A DNA stretch of 64,000 bases from Bacteroidales bacterium (GTDB taxonomy: Bacteria > Bacteroidota > Bacteroidia > Bacteroidales > F082), in assembly GCA_016284305.1 (NCBI GenBank), contig JAEEON010000060.1, positions 17,571 through 81,570 of the forward strand, in the 5' to 3' direction. Under the pieces are notes generated by a model. The model made no database searches and was not told the DNA's origin. It was given only the letters and a program-made list of their open reading frames with translations. The translations under genes and the position numbers were made by a program. Position 1 is the first letter of the stretch. Every line of letters begins with the position of its first letter. Positions 26,037-35,230 of the stretch are shown one piece after another.

Positions 26037-26612
26037 ATGAAAACAGTATCATTGAGCGGTTCTCTTCGCGAGAACGTAGGGAAAAAAGATGCTAAGGCTT
26101 TGCGTAAGGCCGAGTTGGTGCCGTGCGTCCTTTATGGCGGCGACGAGCAAATCCACTTTGCTACCGAAGCCAAGAACTTCAAGAAGCTCCTCTTCACCCC
26201 GGAGACCTTCATCATCAACATCAACATCGAAGGCAAGTCGTACAACGCCATCCTCCAAGATGTCCAGTATCATCCTGTGACTGACAATGTGTTGCACGCT
26301 GACTTCCTCCTGGTGAAGGACGACAAACCGATCACCGTCACCCTGCCTCTGGCTATCGAAGGCAGCGCCCCTGGCGTCATGCGCGGTGGTAAGCTGAAAC
26401 AAGCCATCCGCAAGATCAAAGTCAGCGGTCTGGCTAAAGACCTCCCTGAAATCATCACCGTTAACATCAGCAACCTTAACATCCTCGATTCCATCAAGGT
26501 CCGCGACCTCAACATCGAGGGCGTTACCATGGTGACTCCTGGTTACCAGGTCATCGTCGAGGTCCGCGCTGCACGTGGTGCCTCTGTCGCTGCTGAAGAG
26601 AGTGAAGAATAA
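26037..26612 (+). CDS. rplY: 50S ribosomal protein L25 (general stress protein Ctc type)
   Basis: Binds 5S rRNA in the large ribosomal subunit. The 191-residue two-domain form (L25 plus TL5/CTC C-terminal beta domain) is usual in Bacteroidetes, against about 94 aa in E. coli. The N-terminal domain has the RKAELVPCVLYGG and DVQYHPVTDNVLHADFL blocks. The second domain runs from about residue 95 with ITVTLPLAIEGSAPGVMRGG. An acidic tail (AAEESEE) ends the chain. It sits between prs and pth, an order common in bacteria. Confidence 0.96.
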   Translation: MKTVSLSGSLRENVGKKDAKALRKAELVPCVLYGGDEQIHFATEAKNFKKLLFTPETFIININIEGKSYNAILQDVQYHPVTDNVLHADFLLVKDDKPITVTLPLAIEGSAPGVMRGGKLKQAIRKIKVSGLAKDLPEIITVNISNLNILDSIKVRDLNIEGVTMVTPGYQVIVEVRAARGASVAAEESEE

Positions 26613-26620
26613 TAATCGCT

Positions 26621-26703
26621 TTGCGTCATTGCAAGCGTTAGCGAAGCAATCTAATCTGAACTATAAAGCTTTTTTAGTCGGGTTGGATTGCTTCGTCACA
26701 TTG
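26621..26703. repeat. dispersed palindromic repeat, copy 1
   Basis: Inverted arms GCGAAGCAATCTAAT (26641-26655) and GTTGGATTGCTTCGT (26682-26696), with outer sequence GCGTCATTGCAAGC on the left. Related to the element at 62457-62545 and to the GTCATTGCGAG...GAAGCAATCC repeats scattered through many bacterial genomes. It fills the rplY-pth spacer. Confidence 0.75.
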
Positions 26704-26717
26704 TAATAATCAACTCC

Positions 26718-27281
26718 ATGAAATACCTGATTGCCTGCCTCGGAAACATCGGCGCCGAATATGAGAATACGCGGCATAACACGGGATTTCAGATTGCCGA
26801 CCGCCTCGCTAAAGATTTGGACGCCTCTTTTGTGGTCGGACGCCTCGCCATGGTGGCAGAGGTGAAATACCGAGGCAAGACACTCATCATCATCAAACCA
26901 ACCACCTATATGAACCTTAGCGGCAGGGCCGTGAAATACTGGCTCGATGAGGAGAAGGTCCCCCTGGAGAACCTCCTCGTCGTCAGCGACGAAATCGCCT
27001 TGCCCCTCGGCACCATCCGCCTCCGTAAGAAAGGTGCCGACGCCGGCCATAACGGCCTCACCGACATCATCGCCAAACTGGGTACCAATATGTTCTGCCG
27101 TCTCCGCTTCGGTATCGGTAACGACTTCCCCCAAGGGCGTCAAATCGAATATGTCCTTGGCGAATGGAAAGCCTCAGAAACGCCCGTCGTTGCCGAAACC
27201 ATGGATCGGGCAGTGGAGGCTATCAAGAGTTTTGTCATACAAGGTCCGGATCGGACAATGAATACCTTCAACACCCACTGA
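26718..27281 (+). CDS. pth: peptidyl-tRNA hydrolase
   Basis: Releases tRNA from stalled peptidyl-tRNA. 187 aa from ATG at 26718. An upstream in-frame ATG at 26688 lies in the palindromic repeat and was not used. Motifs are CLGNIGAEYENTRHNTGF (catalytic His in TRHN, with the Asn), KPTTYMNLSG, DEIALPLG and GHNGLTDI. It sits 5 bases before a lipoprotein gene and downstream of rplY, so translation genes are grouped here. Confidence 0.96.
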   Translation: MKYLIACLGNIGAEYENTRHNTGFQIADRLAKDLDASFVVGRLAMVAEVKYRGKTLIIIKPTTYMNLSGRAVKYWLDEEKVPLENLLVVSDEIALPLGTIRLRKKGADAGHNGLTDIIAKLGTNMFCRLRFGIGNDFPQGRQIEYVLGEWKASETPVVAETMDRAVEAIKSFVIQGPDRTMNTFNTH

Positions 27282-27286
27282 GCCCC

Positions 27287-28333
27287 ATGAAAATTCGAGC
27301 CCTAGTCTTCGGTATTATCCTTGCCTCTCTATTTCAGGCTTGCAGTACCGATGTTGATCTCTATGCCGACTACCAATCCATCCCCGTTGTTTATGGATTT
27401 ATCAATCAAAAAGCCGACACGAACTATATCAAGATCACGAGAACGTTTTGCGGGACCAATGATGAACACATCAACGCCATTGAAGTGGCGGCTATTGCTG
27501 ACTCAAGCAACTATCCGGACAAACTCGATGTCTTCTTCGAAGAACTGAAAAGCAGTTCGGGTCAACCTTTCGAGCCAACAGGACGCCGGTTTCAACTCGA
27601 CACCCTGACCATCCACAATAAGAAAGAAGGCTTGTTTTACGCTCCTCACCAAAAACTGTATTACACGACGGAGCATTTCAACACCACCCAAAACAATGAT
27701 AAGTACCGTTACAAGCTCACAGTGGTCAAGCCTGACGGCGAAAGGGTCACTTCTGAGTTAGATGTTATCGAAGGAGATATCTTTTTAGGTCAGGTTCTGA
27801 TTCATTTTGAATCATTCCCGAGCGATAGGCATTCGAGAATCATGTTCACTTCCACGGAAGAGGCCGTTCTTTATGAGATAGGAATGCAATTCAACTATTG
27901 GGAAGGACATGATGGGCAACCTCTGACACAAAAGCAAGTGTCGTGGTCATACGGTAGCCGTCCCATCGGTGCTTATGAGAAAATTGGAGATCTTGATAAC
28001 TTATACGGTTTATCCTATTCAGTGAATGCGTTGTTCGATAAAATGAAACAAGCCATCGGGAATGACACTGTTTGGGACGCGAACCATCCCAACGTGGTTC
28101 GGTATATAGGTGATTTTTACATCTATATATCGGCAGCAGGAAAAGACTTTTACAACTATTCCCAGTATCTTCAGACGATGCAGGGTGGGCTTAGTCTCTC
28201 AAATGAATACACTAATATCAAGGGCGGTTGTGGTTTCTTGTCGTCGCGAGTTTTTGTGAAGCACAAAGTTGAGTTGACATCAAGGGCCAAATACGACCTG
28301 TTCTCCTTGCCTTGGGGGTTCCGGGAACAGTAG
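27287..28333 (+). CDS. hypothetical lipoprotein
   Basis: 348 aa from ATG at 27287. A longer frame upstream overlaps pth and was rejected. The signal sequence ends in a lipobox, LASLFQACS, with the lipidated Cys at residue 19. The mature part is beta-rich, starting with PVVYGFINQKADTNYIKITRTF, a pattern I know from Bacteroidetes surface lipoproteins of unknown function (DUF4249-like), and ending GGCGFLSSRVFVKHKVEL. No enzyme motif is seen. It is probably anchored in the outer membrane, co-transcribed with pth by proximity only. Confidence 0.75.
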   Translation: MKIRALVFGIILASLFQACSTDVDLYADYQSIPVVYGFINQKADTNYIKITRTFCGTNDEHINAIEVAAIADSSNYPDKLDVFFEELKSSSGQPFEPTGRRFQLDTLTIHNKKEGLFYAPHQKLYYTTEHFNTTQNNDKYRYKLTVVKPDGERVTSELDVIEGDIFLGQVLIHFESFPSDRHSRIMFTSTEEAVLYEIGMQFNYWEGHDGQPLTQKQVSWSYGSRPIGAYEKIGDLDNLYGLSYSVNALFDKMKQAIGNDTVWDANHPNVVRYIGDFYIYISAAGKDFYNYSQYLQTMQGGLSLSNEYTNIKGGCGFLSSRVFVKHKVELTSRAKYDLFSLPWGFREQ

Positions 28334-28336
28334 GGC

Positions 28337-29503
28337 TTATTGATTTTCCTGTGCTTTTTTATCTTTTAACGATCCTTCAAAAATATCGAAACAGACAAAC
28401 CGGCATTCCAGCGGACCGTTCCATACGGGAATCTTTGCTGAGGGTTTGAGTCCCACATGTTTCAAGGCTACGGCGTCGTCGGTGATGAGCCAGCATTGAT
28501 ATCCCTTGAAGTTGTGTTTCAGTGTGTTGCCTATGTTTTCATAGACTTGGTCGATGTCATCCTCTTCCAGTCGGTCGCCATAGGGCGGGTTGATGATGAC
28601 GATGCCGCCTTCTTCTGGTGGGGTGAGGTCTTCCATGTTTTTCTTCATCAGGTGGATATCGCGTTGAAGCCGGGCGTTGTCGATGTTGCCTTGTGCGATG
28701 GTGACAGCTTTTGGTGACCGGTCGGAGGCCCAGATCTCGTGCTCGAACTCGCAGATTTGGCTGTCTGCCTCGTCTTTGACGCGTTGCCATAGCTCAGGAT
28801 CCCAGTCATCCCATTTCATGAAGCCCCATTGCTTACGGTAGTAGCCTGCGGGAATCTTCATGGCGAACATGGCCGCTTCAATGGGCAGGGTGCCCGAGCC
28901 ACACATGCAGTCGAGGAAATTGCAGTCGGCCTTCCAACCTGAGAGTTGGATCAGGCCTGCGGCCAGCACTTCGTTCATCGGAGCTTTATCGACTTGTTTA
29001 CGGTAGCCTCGGTGATGCAGGCTCTCGTTGGAGCTGTCGAAGAGGATCTGCACCTTGTCCTCGCGAATGTGCAGGTTGATGCGCAAATCGGGGTTGAGGG
29101 TGTTGATGCTCGGACGCGGTCCCATCTCCTCACGGAACTGATCAACGATGGCATCCTTGAGTTTCAGGGCGGCGTATTGTGAATGGGTAAAGAAACGGCC
29201 ACTCGTCACGGCATCGACACAAAAGGTCTGATCGGTGCGAAGCAGGTCCCACCATTGGATTTCCTGGGCTCTCTTGTAGAGTTCGTCAGGGTTTTTGGCA
29301 AAGAAGGTCTTGAAAGGCTTCAACACTTTCAGACCGGTGCGCACACAATAGTTGAGGCGGTACATCATCTCTTTGTTGCCTTCGCAGATGACCGCGCGGT
29401 GCATCACCCTCACATTCTTGGCTCCCAGATTCTTGATTTCAGCGGCCAGCACGTCTTCGAGTCCGGCCACGGTCTTCGTTATGAGTTGGTAGTTGTCTTC
29501 CAT
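28337..29503 (-). CDS. THUMP-domain class I SAM RNA methyltransferase (RlmL/YcbY N-terminal type)
   Basis: 388 aa. The N-terminal ferredoxin-like and THUMP domain (residues 1-160, VRVMHRAVICEG) precedes a UPF0020 methyltransferase domain with the SAM motif LDCMCGSGTLPIEAA (about 200-215) and the catalytic NPPYGDRLEED near residue 305. This is the architecture of the enzyme that makes m2G2445 in 23S rRNA. The second (RlmK) half of E. coli RlmL is absent, as usual in Bacteroidetes. Convergent with the lipoprotein gene, 3 bases apart. The name RlmL is likely but the target is inferred. Confidence 0.88.
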   Translation of the reverse strand: MEDNYQLITKTVAGLEDVLAAEIKNLGAKNVRVMHRAVICEGNKEMMYRLNYCVRTGLKVLKPFKTFFAKNPDELYKRAQEIQWWDLLRTDQTFCVDAVTSGRFFTHSQYAALKLKDAIVDQFREEMGPRPSINTLNPDLRINLHIREDKVQILFDSSNESLHHRGYRKQVDKAPMNEVLAAGLIQLSGWKADCNFLDCMCGSGTLPIEAAMFAMKIPAGYYRKQWGFMKWDDWDPELWQRVKDEADSQICEFEHEIWASDRSPKAVTIAQGNIDNARLQRDIHLMKKNMEDLTPPEEGGIVIINPPYGDRLEEDDIDQVYENIGNTLKHNFKGYQCWLITDDAVALKHVGLKPSAKIPVWNGPLECRFVCFDIFEGSLKDKKAQENQ

Positions 29504-29539
29504 ACTCTATTGAATAAAATGACTTTGTGTTTGAAACTC

Positions 29540-29547
29540 CAAAGGTA
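29540..29547 (-). promoter_or_regulatory. -7 element of the THUMP methyltransferase gene
   Basis: Reads TACCTTTG on the minus strand, 36 bases before the ATG at 29503. No -33 element is evident. Confidence 0.45.
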
Positions 29548-29701
29548 CGTTTTTTTTGTTTCGTAGAGGATAACATATTTTATTCGTTAGCTTCACTTTC
29601 GAAAAATGATTTTTTTAAAATACTAATTCATTTTTTTTGTATTTTAGCCGATTCGTTTTTGAATTGAAATGAAAAAAATGAAGAATTAATACAAAATAAA
29701 C

Positions 29702-31648
29702 ATGAGTAATACTTTTGATCCACGCGCCAACTATGAGCTGACCATGCAACAGGCCGGTTATGTTGAGCGCAAAAAAGCCACTCAGGCCGATTATGACCGT
29801 ATTGGTTTCATGTCGGGGTTGGAAGTGCATCAGCAGATCAAGACCAAAGAGAAGCTGTTTTGCCATTGTCCCGCAGGAAGATTGAATAAGTTTGACGATT
29901 ACGACGCCGAGCTGATCCGCCACATGCGTCCGACCCTTTCAGAGCTGGGTGAATATGACGGTACTGCCCTCATGGAATTCAAGACCAAGAAAGAGATCGT
30001 CTATCGTATCAATAACCATACGGCATGTACCTACGACATCGACGACACTCCGCCGTTCCCCATCAACAAGGAGGCTTTGCACAACGCCATCATCATCTCG
30101 TTGCGTTCCAACCTCAACATCGTGGGTGAGGTTCATATCACCCGTAAGCAATATCTCGACGGTTCCATCCCGACGGGCTTCCAACGTACGGCCATCGTCG
30201 GCGTGGAGGGTCTGTTGAAGATGCCGAAGAAGAACATCCGTCTCATCCAGCTGAGCATCGAGGAAGATGCCTGCCGTGAGATTTCTGACATCGGTCACCG
30301 CCGCATCTATCAGACCGACCGTCTGGGCATGCCTTTGATCGAGACCGTCACCTATCCCGACTGTGTGAATCCCGACGAGCTGAAGGAGACCTGCGAATAC
30401 ATCCGTTTCCTTGGCCGTTCCACGGGCTTGGTCCGCACGGGCATGGGCGCTGGACGTCAAGATGTCAACGTGAGCTGCAAGGGCGGTACCCGTGTCGAGC
30501 TCAAGGGCGTCCAGCATGCCAAGTGGATCCCCGAGCTGTCACACAATGAGTGCTTCCGCCAATGGTCGTTGGTTCAACTTCAGGAACGCCTGAACAAAGA
30601 GCTGAAGAAGAATGGTTGGAAAGTCGAAGTCGCCGATGTGGGCTTTAAGACCGACTATGCTCCGATATGCGACGCCAAAGCTGCCGATGGGGCTTTGAAG
30701 ATTGTCCGTCTGCCTGGATTCCGCGGGGTGCTTTCGCACTTCACCCAACCGGGTAAGATGTTTGCCGACGAGATTGCCGACCGTTTGAAAGTCATCGCTT
30801 GTCTCGAACGTCCCAACATGCTTCATGATGAGATGCTGGAGCCTGTGCTTGAACCTTCCGTTTGGCATAAGTTGGGTAAGAAAGTCCATGCCACTGACAA
30901 GGATGCCTTGATCCTCATCTGGGGTCCCAAGAATGACATGCCTACCGCCATCGAAACTATCGAAGAACGTTGCCTCATGGCCTTCGATGGAGTGCCGAAA
31001 GAGACCCGTAAGGCGATCTGCAACGGCATCACCATCTTCGAGCGTGTGCTCCCGGGTGCCGACCGTATGTATCCCGACACCGACTCGGCTCCTATTCCGC
31101 TTGACCCCAAGGAGATTGAAGCCATGAAGAAGGAAATCCCCTCGGAGATTATCGATCGTTATTACAAACTGATGGATTGGAACGTCCCACAAGACTGCTT
31201 CACGTATATCTTTGCCAAGAACTGGTTCCCGACGATGAACGACATTGTGGAGAAGCTTGGCGTGGATGGCCGTTTGATAGGCTGCTTCGTGGGGATGCGT
31301 CTTAAGAACCTGTTGTGCAAGAACCCGAATAGTAAGTTCGGATACGACACGCTTTACAAGTTGTTTGCCTTCCTCAAGAAAGAGAAGCTCAACTACCGTC
31401 TTGCATGGAATATGGCTCCGACCTTGGTGGAGGATGCCGGCCTCGACATGAAAGAGGTGCTTCGCAAGATTGGATTCCGCCGGGCTTCCGAAGAGACCAT
31501 CAACAAAAAACTTGATAAACTCATGACTGCTTACATCCCCAACAAGAAGTTCCATGCCGCTGTCAACAAGCGCAACTGGATCATGGGTCAGATGAAAGAA
31601 GCTGTGGGTAACATCGAATTGAAAGAATTAGCTAACACGATCAAATAA
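29702..31648 (+). CDS. gatE: archaeal-type Glu-tRNA(Gln) amidotransferase subunit E
   Basis: 648 aa. GatE binds Glu-tRNA(Gln), activates the glutamate with ATP and converts it to Gln using ammonia from GatD. Diagnostic GatE blocks are FMSGLEVHQQIKTKEKLFCHC, RHMRPTLSELGEYDGTAL, RKQYLDGSIPTGFQRTAIV, IEEDACREISD and VRTGMGAGRQDVNVS. The order and wording match archaeal GatE, not bacterial GatB: GatB has LQVH/N-type blocks, is about 480 aa and lacks the inserted AspRS-like region that explains the extra length here. The C-terminal tail domain ends AVNKRNWIMGQMKEAVGNIELKEL. Seven bases separate it from gatD. Base composition resembles neighbours, so any transfer is old. Confidence 0.93.
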   Translation: MSNTFDPRANYELTMQQAGYVERKKATQADYDRIGFMSGLEVHQQIKTKEKLFCHCPAGRLNKFDDYDAELIRHMRPTLSELGEYDGTALMEFKTKKEIVYRINNHTACTYDIDDTPPFPINKEALHNAIIISLRSNLNIVGEVHITRKQYLDGSIPTGFQRTAIVGVEGLLKMPKKNIRLIQLSIEEDACREISDIGHRRIYQTDRLGMPLIETVTYPDCVNPDELKETCEYIRFLGRSTGLVRTGMGAGRQDVNVSCKGGTRVELKGVQHAKWIPELSHNECFRQWSLVQLQERLNKELKKNGWKVEVADVGFKTDYAPICDAKAADGALKIVRLPGFRGVLSHFTQPGKMFADEIADRLKVIACLERPNMLHDEMLEPVLEPSVWHKLGKKVHATDKDALILIWGPKNDMPTAIETIEERCLMAFDGVPKETRKAICNGITIFERVLPGADRMYPDTDSAPIPLDPKEIEAMKKEIPSEIIDRYYKLMDWNVPQDCFTYIFAKNWFPTMNDIVEKLGVDGRLIGCFVGMRLKNLLCKNPNSKFGYDTLYKLFAFLKKEKLNYRLAWNMAPTLVEDAGLDMKEVLRKIGFRRASEETINKKLDKLMTAYIPNKKFHAAVNKRNWIMGQMKEAVGNIELKELANTIK

Positions 31649-31655
31649 GAAGAAC

Positions 31656-33044
31656 ATGGCTGAAGATTTTTTCCAAGGATATTGGGGTGCTTCGTTGGAG
31701 GTGCTCAAGAAATATAACTGCCGCGTGTGGAGTCAGGCCGAATGCCAGACTACGGGCGGGCTTTTCAAAGGCACGATTCTGCCACGTGCCGCCTTCCAGG
31801 ACGATCAGCATATCGTGATGAAGGTTAACACGGGTTACAACATCGGTGTCGATATCAGCACCATCACTGGTATGGTCGAGACCGACTACAAGAAGGCTAA
31901 CTACCACATCCCGGAGAAGGAATTCCCCTATACTGAGGGACTTCCTCACGTGAAGTTGTTGGGTACGGGTGGAACCATCGCCTCGCGTTTGGACTACCGC
32001 ACGGGTGCTGTGATTCCTGCCTTCTCGCCTGGCGAGCTCTACGGTGCTGTGCCGGAGTTGGCCGACATCTGCAACCTCGACACCGAGAAGGTGTTTGCCG
32101 TGTTCTCCGAGAACATGTTGCCTAAGGAGTACATCGCCTTGGCCAAGAAGATTGGTGAGGAGATCCGGAACGGCATCGACGGCATTGTCATCGGCCACGG
32201 CACTGATACCCTGGCCCACACTGCCGCTGCCTTGACTTTCATGTGCCAGAACCTCCCTGTTCCGATTGTCTTAGTCGGCTCACAGCGTTCGTCAGACCGT
32301 CCGTCGTCAGATGCCGCCTTGAACCTGATGCACGCCATGACTGCTGCCGGTCACGGTGATGTTGCCGAGGTGATGGTTTGCATGTTTGGTCCCACCTCTG
32401 ATGAATATGGCTTCCTGCACCGTGGCACTCGTGTGCGTAAGATGCACTCCAGTTACCGTTCCACCTTCCGTACCATCGGTGACACGCCAGTGGCTACCGT
32501 GGATCGCAAACGTGGCGTGGTGCCCATCAAGGACGAGTACAACCATCGCCGCGCTGACCGCGACGTGAAGATCATCCCCACTTTCGACGACCGTGTGGCC
32601 ATCCTTTACTACTATCCTGGTATGAAACCCGATGTGCTCGACGCTTTGGTTGACAATGGATACAAGGGTATCATTTGGGACGGCACTGGACTGGGTCACG
32701 TCAACCGCGGTATGTTCGATTCCATCCAACGTGCCACCGAAAAAGGCGTCCACCAGTACATGACGGTGCAAACCGTTTGGGGCTATGCACACATGTTCGT
32801 CTATGATACGGGTCGCGACTTGATGAACCGTGGCATCATCCCGGCAGGCAACATGCTTGCTGAGACTGCTTACATCAAGTTGGGATGGGCTTTGGGCCAG
32901 ACCCAGGATAGGGAAGAGGTCAAGAAGATCATGCTCACCCCGATCAACAGCGAGATTACGCCTCGCGAGCCTTACAACGGCTACCTCGTATATCAGGGCG
33001 GAGTGCCTGAGGTTGAGGAGTTTATCCGCAAAGTCCATAAATAA
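31656..33044 (+). CDS. gatD: archaeal-type Glu-tRNA(Gln) amidotransferase subunit D (glutaminase)
   Basis: 462 aa. GatD hydrolyses glutamine or asparagine to supply ammonia to GatE. It has the GatD-specific N-terminal beta domain (residues 1-90) ahead of an L-asparaginase-like domain starting HVKLLGTGGTIAS. The catalytic set is complete: Thr107 (TGGTIAS), Thr183 and Asp184 (HGTDT), and Lys261 (RGTRVRKMHSS). GSQRSSDRPSSDAALN is also typical of GatD rather than AnsA or AnsB. No signal peptide is present. The neighbouring gatE and the N-terminal domain together exclude a plain asparaginase. A strong terminator follows, so gatE-gatD form a closed two-gene operon. Confidence 0.93.
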   Translation: MAEDFFQGYWGASLEVLKKYNCRVWSQAECQTTGGLFKGTILPRAAFQDDQHIVMKVNTGYNIGVDISTITGMVETDYKKANYHIPEKEFPYTEGLPHVKLLGTGGTIASRLDYRTGAVIPAFSPGELYGAVPELADICNLDTEKVFAVFSENMLPKEYIALAKKIGEEIRNGIDGIVIGHGTDTLAHTAAALTFMCQNLPVPIVLVGSQRSSDRPSSDAALNLMHAMTAAGHGDVAEVMVCMFGPTSDEYGFLHRGTRVRKMHSSYRSTFRTIGDTPVATVDRKRGVVPIKDEYNHRRADRDVKIIPTFDDRVAILYYYPGMKPDVLDALVDNGYKGIIWDGTGLGHVNRGMFDSIQRATEKGVHQYMTVQTVWGYAHMFVYDTGRDLMNRGIIPAGNMLAETAYIKLGWALGQTQDREEVKKIMLTPINSEITPREPYNGYLVYQGGVPEVEEFIRKVHK

Positions 33045-33086
33045 GTTGCATGGAAGCAAGATGAGTCAGAATAAACAAAAGCAATT

Positions 33087-33127
33087 AACGAAGGGTGGCT
33101 AACAAGCCACCCTTCGTTGTTTTTTAT
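33087..33127 (+). terminator. terminator of the gatE-gatD operon
   Basis: Perfect 14-bp stem (AACGAAGGGTGGCT and its complement) around an AACA loop, followed by GTTTTTTAT. Confidence 0.95.
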
Positions 33128-33144
33128 AAAGTATGATTTTCATA

Positions 33145-33175
33145 TTGGAAACCCCAATTTTTTATCGTACCTTTG
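33145..33175 (+). promoter_or_regulatory. promoter of the methylmalonyl-CoA operon
   Basis: TTG (33145-33147), 20 bases, TACCTTTG (33168-33175). The ATG of mce is 50 bases further on, across an AT-rich leader. Confidence 0.65.
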
Positions 33176-33225
33176 CACCGATTTCTAAAATACGTATTTT
33201 TTAATTTAATTTATTCGAATAAATC

Positions 33226-33642
33226 ATGAATCCTACCCACATTGAACACATCGGAATTGCTGTCACCAGTTTGGAAGATTCCATTCCGTTCTTCGAGACT
33301 TTGCTTGGCACCAAATGCTATGCTATCGAAGAAGTTGCCGATCAGAAAGTGAAGACTGCATTCTTGCGTTGCGGTCAGACCAAGATTGAGTTGCTGGAAC
33401 CCACCAGCGAAGAGAGCACCATCGCCAAATTCATTGCGAACAACAACGGCCGTGGCGGCATGCACCACATCGCTTTTGCAGTGGAGAACATCGAAGGTCA
33501 TCTTGAAGAAGCCAAGGAACTGGGCATCCGTCTCATCGACCAGGCTCCTCGTGGTGGCGCTGAAGGCCTCAGCATCGCCTTCTTACACCCAAAATCCACG
33601 TTTGGTGTGTTGACTGAACTTTGCGAAAACAAAAACAAATAA
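33226..33642 (+). CDS. mce: methylmalonyl-CoA epimerase
   Basis: Interconverts (R)- and (S)-methylmalonyl-CoA, linking the mutase to the decarboxylase on the route from succinate to propionate. The 138-residue VOC-fold protein has metal ligands in HIEHIGIAV (His), KIELLEP (Glu), GGMHHIAFAVEN (His) and the C-terminal VLTELCE (Glu). First gene of the operon and 10 bases before mmdA, which agrees with the pathway order. Confidence 0.95.
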   Translation: MNPTHIEHIGIAVTSLEDSIPFFETLLGTKCYAIEEVADQKVKTAFLRCGQTKIELLEPTSEESTIAKFIANNNGRGGMHHIAFAVENIEGHLEEAKELGIRLIDQAPRGGAEGLSIAFLHPKSTFGVLTELCENKNK

Positions 33643-33652
33643 ACCATAGATC

Positions 33653-35212
33653 ATGTTAATAGAACAGAAAATCCAGGAATTGCTGGAAAAGCGCGGTGAG
33701 GCCCGTCTCGGTGGCGGCCAGAAGCGCATCGACTCCCAACATGCCAAAGGCAAGATGACGGCACGTGAGCGTATCGCCATCCTGCTCGACGAAGGCAGCT
33801 TCGAAGAGACTGACATGTTCGTGACCCATCGCACTGTCGATTTTGGTCTCGACAAGCAGCAGTATCTCGGCGACGGTGTCGTCACAGGTCATGGTACCAT
33901 CGACGGCCGTGTCGTTTATGTTTACGCTCAGGACTTCACCGTGTTCGGTGGTGCTTTGAGTGAGACCATGTCGCTGAAGATCTGTAAGGTGATGGACCAG
34001 GCCATGAAGGTCGGCGCTCCTGTCATCGGCATCTGCGACTCAGGCGGTGCCCGTATCCAGGAGGGTTCCCGCTCCCTCGCCGGTTACGCTGAGATCTTCC
34101 AACGCAACATCAATGCTTCAGGTGTCATCCCCCAAATCTCGGCTATTTTCGGTCCTTGCGCCGGTGGTGCCGTGTATTCTCCTGCGCTTACCGACTTCAT
34201 CATCATGACCAATGCGGGCAGCTACATGTTCCTCACTGGCCCGAAAGTCGTTAAGACCGTCATTGGTGAAGATGTCAGCACCGACGACCTCGGTGGTGCT
34301 CGTATCCACTCACAGAAGTCAGGTGTGGCTCATTTTGCCGCCGAAAGCGAAGAAGAAGGTCTGGCCATCATCCGTCGCCTTATCTCCTTCATCCCTCAAA
34401 ACAACATGGAGAATCCTCCGATTGTTGAATGCAATGACCCCGTGGACCGTATGGAGGATGCGCTCAACCAGATCATCCCTGACAACCCGAACAAGCCTTA
34501 CAACGTGGGTGACATCATCACTGCCATCGTTGACAACGGCGACTTCCTTGAGATTCACAAGAATTATGCGAAGAACATCATCGTCGGTTTTGCCCGTTTC
34601 GACGGCATGCCGGTCGGTATCGTGGCCAACAACCCGGCTTTCTTCGCCGGTGTGCTCGACTGCGACGCTTCCCGTAAGGGCGCTCGTTTCGTCCGTTTCT
34701 GCGACGCCTTCAACATCCCGATCGTGACCTTGGTCGATGTCCCTGGCTTCCTGCCTGGCACGGGTCAAGAGTACAACGGTATCATCGTCCATGGCGCCAA
34801 GTTGCTTTACGCCTATGGCGAATCGACCGTTCCGAAGGTCACCGTCACCCTGCGTAAGTCCTACGGCGGTTCTCACCTCGTGATGGGTTGCAAGCAGCTG
34901 CGCAACGACGTCAACTATGCTTGGCCGACCGCCGAAATCGCCGTCATGGGTGCCAGCGGTGCCGTTGAGGTGCTTGATGGCAAGAAGATCTCCGAGATCG
35001 AGAACCCAGAAGAACGTGCCGAGTTTGTTGCCAAGAAGGTGGATGAATACACCAAGAAGTTCGCCAACCCATACGAGGCTGCCAAGTTCGGCTATATCGA
35101 CGACGTCATCGAACCGCGCAACACCCGTTTCCGTGTCATCCGTGCCCTGCGCACCCTTGAGACGAAGCGCCTCGCCAACCCCGAGAAGAAACATTCGAAC
35201 ATCCCGCTGTAA
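33653..35212 (+). CDS. mmdA: methylmalonyl-CoA decarboxylase carboxyltransferase subunit (alpha)
   Basis: 519 aa. It removes the carboxyl group from methylmalonyl-CoA and passes it to biotin. It shows the two crotonase-like carboxyltransferase halves: [35 protein letters not shown] and [13 protein letters not shown] in the first, and [38 protein letters not shown] and [11 protein letters not shown] in the second. The same family includes propionyl-CoA carboxylase beta. The neighbouring OadG-like, biotin carrier and OadB-like genes make the sodium-pumping decarboxylase the better call. Confidence 0.94.
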   Translation: MLIEQKIQELLEKRGEARLGGGQKRIDSQHAKGKMTARERIAILLDEGSFEETDMFVTHRTVDFGLDKQQYLGDGVVTGHGTIDGRVVYVYAQDFTVFGGALSETMSLKICKVMDQAMKVGAPVIGICDSGGARIQEGSRSLAGYAEIFQRNINASGVIPQISAIFGPCAGGAVYSPALTDFIIMTNAGSYMFLTGPKVVKTVIGEDVSTDDLGGARIHSQKSGVAHFAAESEEEGLAIIRRLISFIPQNNMENPPIVECNDPVDRMEDALNQIIPDNPNKPYNVGDIITAIVDNGDFLEIHKNYAKNIIVGFARFDGMPVGIVANNPAFFAGVLDCDASRKGARFVRFCDAFNIPIVTLVDVPGFLPGTGQEYNGIIVHGAKLLYAYGESTVPKVTVTLRKSYGGSHLVMGCKQLRNDVNYAWPTAEIAVMGASGAVEVLDGKKISEIENPEERAEFVAKKVDEYTKKFANPYEAAKFGYIDDVIEPRNTRFRVIRALRTLETKRLANPEKKHSNIPL

Positions 35213-35230
35213 CCGTAAATCTTTGAAGTG

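Noticed and set aside
30539..31555. Long open frame (338 codons) antisense to gatE
   Set aside because: It is a codon-bias shadow: the plus strand encodes an unmistakable GatE, and the antisense translation shows no family motif.
29702..31648. Bacterial GatB
   Set aside because: Length (648 aa), block wording and the adjacent GatD with its extra N-terminal domain fit GatE. No gatA or gatC is adjacent.
31656..33044. Plain L-asparaginase (AnsA/AnsB)
   Set aside because: The GatD-type N-terminal domain, the GSQRSSDRPSSDAA block, the absence of a signal peptide and the linkage to gatE all favour GatD.
33061..33102. 13-codon ORF (ATG at 33061) before the gatD terminator
   Set aside because: It ends inside the terminator stem and has no support as a gene.
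34319..35194. Open frame of 291 codons antisense to mmdA
   Set aside because: Shadow of the carboxyltransferase gene; no protein-like features.
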